Below are positions 1-7,235 of a stretch of 64,000 nt of DNA, piece by piece. Made by a program: the position numbers and the translations under genes. The first letter of the stretch is position 1. Every line of letters begins with the position of its first letter. The stretch is from positions 62,001 to 126,000 of the forward strand of contig NC_135141.1 in NCBI RefSeq assembly GCF_051014445.1, in the 5' to 3' direction. Source of the DNA: Colletes latitarsis (Eukaryota; Arthropoda; Insecta; Hymenoptera; Colletidae). The notes beneath the pieces are model-generated. The model saw only the letters and a list, made by a program, of their open reading frames with translations, had not been told where the DNA came from and did no database searches.

Positions 1-1558
1 AGTACTATCATTTATTAATAAAAATAATAGTTGGATAACATAGAACTTAATATTATTAGTCACACCACTAATAAAATGAATCTGCGATTCCATATCCAAA
101 GATATAGTATAAGCTAGAAAATTCAGATTATTCAAGTTACTTCTATCACTCGTCAAATTTTTTATGAAATTCTATGCTAATTCATGCTCTTTAAAATATA
201 ATTATAATCTACTGGGACTTTTAGTTAACTTATGTTTTAATGAATCAATAATCAAAGTATCTATAATTAATATTAAAATCAAATAAGAGTAGTCGAAATA
301 GTATTAATATTTACTATCAGTCTCTGATATTTAAATTTTATTAAATATTTTAAATCTGTTATCACCTTGTTCAAATAATTTATTACTAGCTTTGATAAAA
401 TAGATTTTGGGATGGATTTTTTAAGAATGGAATAAAAGGAATTCAGTTGTGAATTTTTATGAGGAATAAAGGGATATTATTATACTATCAACATGTATAT
501 CGTTCTTTAACTTGCCCATTTAGATATTTATATACTTGTATAAATATAAACCCACACTAAAATCATGTAAATATCTAAATCATTTTTAAATCTATGATTT
601 GGAAAATTTTAGGGACTTGGAACTTAATTAATCTTTTATCTTACAGTTTTATCACACTTTAGAAAATAAAAATCATAATAATAATTTAATTTATTTTGCA
701 TAAAAACAGTCCTCTTCGTGCCTTTATATTTTCATTTTCTATGACCAAAAATTCGAAATTCGTTTCATTTTTACAAAAAAAGTGATTGGGATGTCCCCCA
801 ATCACTTATAAGTATCATTTGTCGATTATCTTAAATATCTTATTATATTTTTTCTATACTAAATTTTCAAACCTCTTTACCTTGATATCTTCTTTTTCAT
901 GTAATTTGAATACTTTTCTAAAGTAATCTTTTGTAAAATGTTCTGTTAATCTAAATTATCTAATAAATCTATATCAGAATTAGTTAATTCTGTTGTAAGA
1001 TAAGTGAAAAATCAATGAAGACGAAGTTGCCAATATCAATTAAGTCAACTACTTTTGGTAATACATTTGGTTAAACATTCTTTCTTATTTTTTATCTCTG
1101 AATTTCGAGATTACACAGATTAAAAAAATTTGTCTCTCTTTATTATTGTATCTATTTTTTCAGAGGGTAAATAGGTTCGTCATCCCCTTCTTCATTTGGC
1201 TTATCTTCATTTTCTTTCTTTCTTTCTCTATTTGAAATTTGAAAAGTCTATCCTTCTTTTATTAACTTAACCCAGACCTAACCAGACCACAATTCATCTT
1301 TCATATATTACTTCTAAATTCTTTCTTATTAATACTTTTCTGTATTAAAAAGTAAGTAGTCTTTCATGTGATGCTTATTCAACATTCTTACTACAGCTTG
1401 GTGTTGTTGTTGTTTCTTTTTTTTACCAAGAATAAAGTTATTTAAGAAGTTTATGCAGAAAATTTCACGTGAAAAATTTATTTTCTTAGAAAAGTACAAC
1501 GTAGAACTATATATGATATGTTGTTTGTTTATAAAATCATCAATAACTACGTATAAAT
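1..1558. other. AT-rich spacer without recognisable gene
   Basis: Low-complexity AT-rich DNA. It holds a perfect hairpin at 780-807, a short TTTC run near 1211-1226, a GTTGTTGTT run near 1402-1413, and two CCTAACC-like words near 1268-1282. The minus-strand frame 1329-1583 (84 codons) is not credible as a gene: it is low complexity, length-variable among units and broken by a stop in unit 7. Confidence 0.7.
780..807. other. Perfect 11-bp inverted repeat (hairpin)
   Basis: AAGTGATTGGG at 780-790 and its exact reverse complement at 797-807 are separated by a 6-base loop. It sits in AT-rich DNA and is unchanged in every unit I checked (for example 8467-8494). The stem is too short for a typical animal miRNA precursor. 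It could be a foldback remnant of a transposon end or a structured RNA element. Confidence 0.8.
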
Positions 1559-1800
1559 ATGGAATTATTCTATATTCTAACATTTTTCAATAATTGTATT
1601 AACCATATATCCAAGCTAACCAGTTTAGCCAGCATATGGACTTCTTTAACAGTTCTCCGTATTCCTTCAAATAGCATGTCATTAGTGTTGTACGCACTGC
1701 ATCTCATATTATACACAATTAATGTGACTTTTATACATATTATGCAACTGTATTATATCAACAAAGGGTGTACAAACCCGTAAATAAATAAATAAATAAA
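1559..1800 (+). mobile_element. Probable 3' end of a non-LTR retroelement with (TAAA)5 tail
   Basis: The segment ends in five perfect TAAA repeats (1781-1800), immediately preceded by a small GGG...CCC stem-loop at about 1766-1779. A 3' stem-loop followed by a tetranucleotide A-rich tail is typical of several insect LINE clades and their SINE partners. No reverse transcriptase motif is present, so at most this is a 5'-truncated tail. The 5' edge is arbitrary and no target-site duplication was found. The 74-codon plus frame (1559-1783) is hydrophobic and unrecognised. Alternative: an ordinary spacer beside a microsatellite. Confidence 0.4.
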
Positions 1801-2136
1801 GAAGTATTAAAAAGAGGGTAACGTGGAACTTGAAATGATTTTTTAGTTATTTTCTTTGGATATTAAAGTAGATTTCATTGGATGTAAGAGTAGATGTAAT
1901 TGGACAGTTAAGTATTTTTTATTATACTGTTAAAGCAATGTGTTTTAAGGGGAGGAGGTTTAAACACCTCGCCTAACCTAACCTCGTCCGGATCTCGAGG
2001 GAAGGAACGCTGGGCAAATGGAAAATAATCGGTGCAAGTTGAATTTATTTTCGCTTAGTCGCCTTATACGATTAAGCCGTTTATTTCTTCTTAAATTTTA
2101 CTCTTAATTACAATAGATAGAAGAAAATAATTTTCT
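1801..2136. other. Spacer with CCTAA run
   Basis: No gene seen. It contains two and a half CCTAA repeats at 1972-1984, the complement of the insect TTAGG telomere motif, just after a small inverted repeat (GAGGT...ACCTC) near 1956-1970. Such short CCTAACC words are common in insect genomes and do not indicate a telomere here. Confidence 0.6.
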
Positions 2137-2725
2137 AATTTGTTGATGGCGACTTCGTTAAAAAGTAATTATTCCGTCGGTAAAATGCGCAAGATTTCGG
2201 GGGTAAAATGATTGTAATTGACCCCCGCAACCGCAAATAATTTTTCCAAAACGATTTGAATTGAATTTGTTTTCCCGTCGAACAACCGTTTTCACACCTT
2301 CTCGAATTTTTTTCTAGAAAGTGGGTAGGATTTCTGGGGTATGTCTAGTCACCAAAAATGATTGTAATTGACCCCCACAGCTAACAATATTTTTTTCAGA
2401 ACGATTTGAAATATTTTAATTTCGTCGAAAAATTTCACACCTTCTCGAATTTTTTTCTAGAAAGTGGGTAGGATTTCGAGGGTATGTGTCATTTGGTCAC
2501 AATTACCAAAAATGATTGTAATTGACCCCCGCAACCGAAAATAATTTTTCCAAAACGATTTGAATTGAATTTTTTGTTTCTCTGTCACCTAATTAGATTT
2601 TCGGTAAGGAATTTTTTTCTCGAAAATGCGTAGGATCTCGGGGGTATGTGTAATGACCAAAAATTATTGCAATTTACCCTCACAACCGAAAATAATTTTT
2701 TTAGAACGATTTGAAAAATTTTTTA
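2137..2725 (+). repeat. Four ~150-bp modules, relict of the 5430-6643 transposon family
   Basis: A block of four diverged tandem modules. The landmark word ATTGTAATTGACC or a variant recurs at 2211, 2361, 2515 and 2666, giving spacings of about 150, 154 and 151. Each module continues with a CCGCAACCGAAAATAA-like word, an ACGATTTGAA word, a CACACCTTCTCGAA word and GTGGGTAGGATTTC. The same words appear as reverse complements in the element at 5430-6643. The block opens with AATTTGTTGATGGCGACTTC, matching the inner part of that element's terminal repeat, but it lacks the outer terminus. It is therefore best read as a truncated, oppositely oriented member of the same family. It encodes nothing recognisable. 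Confidence 0.75.
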
Positions 2726-3202
2726 CCTCTTGTTTTGTAGTTGTTCCTTCCGATCCATAGGATTTAAAAGATTTATGAAAAATCTTTTAAATGTTTCATA
2801 TAAATCTTGGCAAGAATTAAATTTTCTGTAAAAAAAAATTAAATAAATTTGTTCTCTGCCTTCTCTAGAAAAGAAAAAATTAAATGAGATGAAATCTTAT
2901 ACATTACATGCTTACTTAAATCGCATTGAAAACGAATACCACAAATGTTTCAGAATAATCTGCAAAATGGTCTCACTCGCAAAGGGTTAATTGAGAAATA
3001 AATGTTTGGTAATTGAAAACAGGTAAGCAGGTTATTAACCAGCTGTTTTTTTCGCTAAGACAAATTGAAAACTCGGTTCTAACAAGGAAAAGTTGGAATG
3101 GTACCCGGTTTTGGGTTAGGTTTTACTTTAAGATATGTATTATTAAAGTTATTACAGGTACTATTTTCCGAAATAGAACTATATTCTATTCACCACTAAT
3201 CA
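2726..3202. other. AT-rich spacer with competing hairpins
   Basis: No gene seen. A perfect 12-bp inverted repeat (2762-2773 with 2781-2792) overlaps an alternative 7-bp one (2774-2780 with 2794-2800), so the two folds exclude each other. A consensus-like 5' splice site, CAG then GTAAGC, lies at 3020-3028 on the plus strand. The frame 3013-3279 opens on a non-ATG codon and runs into the tRNA-like segment, so it is not called. Confidence 0.6.
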
Positions 3203-3295
3203 GCGTGGCCGTGAGTGATAAGGTGTTTGCCTGCAAGTTCGAGCTTCTTCTTTTGCTCTGCAGATTCGAACCCTGGTAGAAGAAATCTTTTTTTT
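3203..3295 (+). ncRNA. Degenerate tRNA-like sequence / SINE head with Pol III boxes
   Basis: The stretch TGGCCGTGAGTGATAAGG (3206-3223) closely resembles the A box of a serine or leucine tRNA, with one extra base in the D-loop. GATTCGAACCC (3263-3273) matches a B box apart from one position, and eight T residues follow at 3288-3295, a good Pol III terminator. The long variable-arm spacing suits a class II tRNA. It is not a working tRNA: the acceptor arms (3199-3205 and 3277-3283) do not pair, and the T stem has mismatches at its first and last pairs. The likely reading is a tRNA-derived SINE head or tRNA pseudogene that might still be transcribed by Pol III. Confidence 0.5.
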
Positions 3296-4325
3296 ATTTT
3301 TTCAATCATATTTTCGTACAATCAAGTACACATAACATGTGACATTATATTTTTGTATGCCCTTCGAATATTTCTTTTTTTTTAAGTTGAATTTAACCAA
3401 AATTACATTTATAACATAATATGTTATTTTCAATGTACGAAGTACATGAATCTGAAAAATGATGGTACTTTTCGTAAAAACAGTCAAAACATAAAAATTT
3501 CAAGCACCACGTGCATCTAACGAAAGTTCTGTTTTCACAGAAATTACAGAAATTATTTTCTATTTAATGATGATGATGGTGGAATGGAATGACCGCTTCA
3601 TTTACATTGATAAAATGTGAACGATTTTCGGATAGTCGTACCTCGTACTTTTTACCTTATACTTGAGGTAAAAAGGGGTATAACCGGGTAAAACAGTTTT
3701 ATGACATTACCTGCTAACTCATGTTACTGTTCTGATGAAAATGAAACGCTATGTTTTGTATTCGACTATGTCCTTTTAAAATTTTTAATCCAACCCATAC
3801 TTTGTATTAAACTGGTAAACGGGATCACTTTTCTTTTGTGGTTTAAACGGTTTGGTGGTGCACGTTATTAATTTTGATGGATCGATACAATTATTTTTTT
3901 ATGCAAAGTTAAGCCAAATCAAACTAGTTAATATATATTTAGTTCGTCATAACAAATTGATAATTATACGGTTATCTAAAAACATATCGAGGAAAATCAT
4001 TATTAATTAATTTCTGCAACTATTAATTCTACTACTAAGTTTTGTTTATGTTATAAAAATAAGATAATAACTCTTCTTATTGAAAAATCCCACAGCGTGC
4101 ACGATACTGGCAAAGAGTGGATTCTCATTTTAATTTATTAATTTTCAATCTTAAACTATTGATTTTGAAAAATCGTATTAATAATATACATATGTTACGC
4201 TCACATATAAGAATAATAATAAGAAAAAAATTTCTTTTTTTTTTCAATAATTAAAATATGATCAGGGGGTTTTAAAACCCATTTATTTTCGTAAAATAAA
4301 TTTTACAAAATTTCTTTTTCAAACT
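3296..4325. other. AT-rich spacer with small palindromes
   Basis: No gene seen. Inverted repeats include ATGTAC/GTACAT at 3433-3447, a perfect 9-bp stem at 3648-3656 with 3667-3675 (overlapping an alternative TACCTC/GAGGTA stem at 3640-3645 with 3665-3670), and a 14-bp perfect palindrome GGGTTTTAAAACCC at 4267-4280. The minus frame 3302-3487 is low complexity and not called. Confidence 0.6.
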
Positions 4326-4640
4326 ACTTACGTACTTTGCTTATGTGCGCCTACATCGTCATGTGCGTCGGAAAGTAAAAATGCCTGGGCAGTCAGTCGA
4401 GAATCTCGACTCGAGATTCCAAATCGTATGCCGTTGACGGGAGGTCGGATTTCAGTTGTTAAGAGCGAGAAGGCAAATGTGAGCCTTTCTCTCTCGACTC
4501 TCACGAGGCGGTCCGAAATTACTTCGGGCAGCGTCAGTTTGCCTTTGTCGACTTTCCGAAACATTACGAGCTCACGTACGCGTGAGAGAGCACACTATGC
4601 CTTCGGTGCACTTCTGGCACCTCTGATTTCAGACACTTCC
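4326..4640. other. GC-rich, palindrome-rich island (candidate promoter, exon or structured RNA)
   Basis: Base composition changes sharply from the AT-rich surroundings to a CpG-containing stretch. It holds a 19-base palindrome with one central base (4401-4419), an overlapping 7-bp stem (4395-4401 with 4405-4411), a near-complementary GAGAAGGC and GCCTTTCTC pair (4467-4474 with 4483-4491), and CTCACG/CGTGAG around TACG (4571-4586). Open frames occur on both strands: plus 4428-4697 (89 codons, ATG start) and minus 4564-4328 (78 codons, ATG start). The composition, not any family match, makes it the strongest candidate functional part of the unit. I recognise no protein or RNA family. Confidence 0.55.
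4328..4564 (-). CDS. Candidate minus-strand first exon, 78 codons, unknown protein
   Basis: The frame opens with ATG at 4564 (purine at -3) and reads MFRKVDKGKLTLPEV onward, a mixed-charge composition less biased than other frames in the unit. Its stop lies inside a perfect 5' splice consensus: GTAAGT occupies 4331-4326 on the minus strand, so splicing after 4332 would remove the stop and extend the frame. That coincidence and the GC-rich context are the only support. No domain is recognised, no partner exon was identified, and an overlapping plus-strand frame (4428-4697) competes with it. The frame is unchanged in all eight complete units (12018-12254, 19716-19952, 27414-27650, 35108-35344, 42794-43030, 50478-50714, 58164-58400), but the units are too similar for this to show selection. 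Confidence 0.22.
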   Translation of the reverse strand: MFRKVDKGKLTLPEVISDRLVRVERERLTFAFSLLTTEIRPPVNGIRFGISSRDSRLTAQAFLLSDAHDDVGAHKQST

Positions 4641-5221
4641 TCTAAACCAATCAAAAAACTTTTCGAACAAAAGTTACACAGAAATGACAACACTTGACAA
4701 GAAATTGCAATAGTAGAAATTAGCAAAACAGTTTTTATTCAACAAAAAATCAAGGTCGTTTCAATTTTTTTTTAACAAAAATATATAATTTTAAATATAT
4801 AATCGATTTGTTTGTTGTATCTTTGTATTCTCTTTAAAAAAAAAGTGTAAGAGGTCTTAGGTCGAAAATTGACTGGAATTCTTTAGAAGCTATGATTTTT
4901 CTTCCGAATTCCCATTCACGCGACACACTGTCTCCGCTCCGCCGCCCCCGGAGGAGGATTAAACTTCATTAAATAAACGAAATACAGTTTGAAACCCTCC
5001 TATAACACGGTAGATCGGTTCCTATTACAAATGCCGTGTTGTCTGAAACCGTGTTATATGAGACCTAACCCAGAGCCAGTTCACTCGAAAAGGGAGGGGA
5101 GTTATGGTCCGAAAACTTATTAAAAACGAATATTTTTTTTTAATTCAATGACAGAATTTACCACACAGTATTTGTTTAAATAAGTAATATATTTAACATA
5201 ACAGGAAATAATTAAATAAAT
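4641..5221. other. Spacer with CCGTGTT motif cluster
   Basis: AT-rich sequence with a GC-rich patch at about 4933-4957 that can pair CTCCG with CGGAG. The heptamer CCGTGTT occurs inverted at 5004-5010 and direct at 5034-5040 and 5049-5055, followed by TATAGGAG- or TATATGAG-like sequence; related words recur at 6903-6950. No gene seen. Confidence 0.6.
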
Positions 5222-5341
5222 ATGAATGAGCGCAAGCAGGCTGTTGCAGCTCGTAATGCAAATCAAAACGTAACATACGAGAAACGTCGCGAGAAGGCGT
5301 CCCCAAGACGAAAGAAACAAAACCGTCAACGATGTGAATGA
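5222..5341 (+). CDS. Candidate small ORF, 39 residues, very basic
   Basis: ATG at 5222 with A at -3, stop TGA at 5339-5341. The predicted peptide starts MNERKQAVAARNANQ and ends in a run rich in lysine and arginine (KRREKASPRRKKQNRQRCE). It has no hydrophobic core and no signal peptide. The segment is purine-rich and less AT-rich than its flanks, which is why it is listed, but no family is recognised and the frame is short enough to arise by chance. Copies lie at 12912-13031, 20610-20729, 28308-28427, 36002-36121, 43686-43805, 51372-51491 and 59058-59177. It could be the remnant of an exon or of a transposon protein with a basic region. The longer opposite-strand frames here start on non-ATG codons. 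Confidence 0.15.
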   Translation: MNERKQAVAARNANQNVTYEKRREKASPRRKKQNRQRCE

Positions 5342-5429
5342 CGCGCATCTCAACGACCCATTTTATATCAAACACATATAGATCGCTTTCTCACATTCTA
5401 CATAAGCAATTTAATTTTTCTATGTATAC

Positions 5430-5543
5430 AGGGTGTTCGACCACCCCTGGGAAAAATTTTAATGGGAGATTCTAGAGGCCAAAATAAGACGAAAATCAAG
5501 AATACCAATTTGTTGATGGAGGCTTCGTTAAAACGTTATTAAC
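5430..5543 (+). repeat. Left terminal inverted repeat (114 bp)
   Basis: Pairs with 6530-6643. Mismatches fall at bases 11, 18, 29 and at two places near the inner end, giving about 96% identity by hand count. The inner boundary is GTTATTAAC. Confidence 0.9.
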
Positions 5544-6529
5544 AATTAAATTAAAAAATTTCAAATCGTTTTGGAAAAATTATTTTCGGTTGCCAATTCG
5601 GGGGTCAAGTACAATCATTTTTTATGAATACACATATCCCCGACAATCCTACCCTCCTTCGAGAAAAAAAGTTCGGGTAGGTGGTGAAATTTCTCGGCGA
5701 AAAAAAAAATTTTTCAAATCGTTCTAAAAAAATTATTTCCGATTGCAAGGGTCGATTATAATCATTTTTTATGAATAGATATACCCCGGAAATCCTACCC
5801 AGTTTGGAGAAAAAAATTCGAGAAGGTGTGAAATTTTTCAACAAAATTAAAAAATTTTAAATCGTTCTAAAAAAATTATTTCTGATTGCAGGGACCAATT
5901 ATAATAATTTTTGGTCGATAGACATACCCTCGAAATCGTAACCATTTTCGAGAAAAAAATTCCTTACCGAAAATATAATTTCAGGCGAAAAATGCTTCCC
6001 GTAAATTTTATGTTTGAATCTTTAAAACACCATAACTTCTGAACGGATTGGACGATTTTAATGTTAAAAAAGCCAAACGCCGCGTATTTTAGTGTAGAAT
6101 ATGTAACAATTGTAAAAATATTGGAAAGGTTGTTCCTTGGCCCCGTAATGTTAGAAAACCCCCATAAAAATGGTCCAATTTTCAACTTAGATAGCCATAA
6201 CTCCTATAATAGTGAATATATTTCAATGAAACTTTTTTCTCAAGTAGAGCCCATAGGTACCTACAAAAAAGTATTAAACAACTTTTCTGTAGGACGTCAA
6301 GCGAAATTATTAAAAATCAAAAACGAATTTTTAAGAAAAATCAACAGGGGATAGGTAGGTAGGTAGGTAGGTGCCTAAATTTTGTCGGCGAAATTGAAAA
6401 GTTTCAAATCGTTCTGGAAAAATTATTTTCGGTTGCGGAGGTAAATTATAATCATTTTCGGTGAATAGACATACTCCCGAAATCTTACCCACTTTCGAGA
6501 AAAAATTCAGTATTGGCGGAACTTTAAAC

Positions 6530-6643
6530 GTTAATAACTTTTTAACGAAGCCACCATCAACAAATTGGTATTCTTGATTTTCGTCTTATTTTGGCCTCTA
6601 GAATCTCCCATTAATATTTTTCCCAAGGGTGGCCGAACACCCT
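6530..6643 (-). repeat. Right terminal inverted repeat (114 bp)
   Basis: Reverse complement of 5430-5543 with 5 differences. It is followed directly by a TA/ATGT microsatellite (6644-6672). Confidence 0.9.
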
Positions 6644-6989
6644 TATATATATGTATGTATGTATGTATGTATAACAGAAAAGAAAAAAACAAAAAAACAC
6701 AAAAAATATTATTTTAATTTAACGCAACCTTAATTTAATAAATTATAATTTCTAATAATATATTTTTTCATGTAAAGCCACTATATTTCTTTCATTGTTC
6801 TTTCGCGTCATTACTTTAAGGTAATTTAGGTTTTAAATATGTTAAGCAAAAATCATGTTATCCAGTGCTGTACAAAGTTTTATGTTTTCGCAATTTTCTT
6901 ATCGTGTTAGAGCGAAAGCGTGTTATAGGGGATATGATGCCGTGTTGTAGGGGACAAGCATCCCTGTATAGGGAAATTCTCTTTTACAA
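6644..6989. other. Spacer with microsatellites and CGTGTT motifs
   Basis: A TATATA stretch leads into ATGT5 (6651-6670), then an A-rich run made of AAAAAAAC blocks (two in short units, three in long ones). Further on, CGTGTT occurs at 6903, 6919 and 6941, the last two followed by RTAGGGGA, and CCCTGTATAGGG at 6962-6973 is an interrupted palindrome-like word. No gene seen. Confidence 0.6.
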
Positions 6990-7235
6990 ATGTCGACGGA
7001 ATCCCGACGTAACACCTGTATCCACGAGTTGTTATTAATGAAGTTGAAGGTAGACGATCAACCAAGATTCACACGTAACCAGTCTTCCGAATTCAAGGAC
7101 ACTTCAATTTGGCGACAAGCATGGGATGCTGCTCACGAAATACACGAAACTTTCGTCGTGAGAGTAGCACGTGAAATTTACTTACATAACCTAAATCGAG
7201 CACGTACTCTACCTCACTTACGGGCACGAACGTAA
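6990..7235 (+). CDS. Candidate 81-codon ORF followed by splice donor, unknown protein
   Basis: ATG at 6990, stop TAA at 7233-7235. The peptide begins MSTESRRNTCIHELLL and contains a mixed-composition stretch (FKDTSIWRQAWDAAHEIHET) that looks more protein-like than the low-complexity frames elsewhere. The context at -3 is C, which is weak. AAAG followed by GTAAGT at 7275-7280 is a near-perfect 5' splice site, but it lies beyond the stop, so it would serve a 3' UTR or a non-coding transcript unless another frame is used. No domain, membrane segment or signal peptide is recognised. Copies at 14688-14933, 22386-22631, 30084-30329, 37770-38015, 45454-45699, 53140-53385 and 60826-61071 encode the same peptide. 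Confidence 0.22.
   Translation: MSTESRRNTCIHELLLMKLKVDDQPRFTRNQSSEFKDTSIWRQAWDAAHEIHETFVVRVAREIYLHNLNRARTLPHLRART

Larger units (their letters stand above)
5430..6643. mobile_element. Non-autonomous DNA transposon / long MITE with 114-bp terminal inverted repeats
   Basis: Positions 5430-5543 and the reverse complement of 6530-6643 align over 114 bases with 5 mismatches and no gap. Both ends start AGGGTGTTCG. Inside are three ~145-bp modules (landmark AATCATTTTT or a variant at 5613, 5760 and 5903), a 5990-6352 core, an AGGT5 microsatellite (6353-6372), then a fourth module (landmark at 6450). The core has two diverged ~165-bp repeats marked by CATAACTTCT (6031) and CATAACTCCT (6196). There is no transposase. 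A TA target site is possible, since TA occurs just outside both ends, but simple-sequence flanks make this uncertain. The 97-codon plus frame 6061-6354 and the minus frames in the modules are not recognised as proteins. Elements of this look occur in hymenopteran genomes as far as I recall; not checked. Confidence 0.85.

Noticed and set aside
1329..1583. 84-85 codon minus-strand ORF repeated in each unit
   Set aside because: Low-complexity, lysine/glutamine-run composition, a 3-bp indel between units and a premature stop in unit 7. No family recognised.
1972..1984. Telomeric array
   Set aside because: Only two and a half CCTAA repeats occur, internal to each unit. Such words are common in insect DNA.
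3023..3157. Possible small intron between a GTAAGC donor (3023) and a TTACAG acceptor (3157)
   Set aside because: The acceptor lacks a clear pyrimidine tract and no coding frame is joined by it.
3013..3279. 88-codon plus-strand ORF repeated in each unit
   Set aside because: Opens on TTG, not valid as a normal eukaryotic start, and runs through the tRNA-like segment.
3203..3283. Functional tRNA-Ser or tRNA-Leu gene
   Set aside because: The acceptor arms do not pair, the T stem has mismatches and the D-loop has an extra base.
5120..5375. Two overlapping minus-strand ORFs (77 and 60 codons)
   Set aside because: Both open on non-ATG codons (TTG, GTG) and lie opposite the small basic ORF. No recognisable protein.
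5605..6354. ORFs inside the TIR element (79 and 73 codons minus, 97 codons plus)
   Set aside because: They cover diverged tandem modules and the AT-rich core of a non-autonomous element. No transposase motif is visible.
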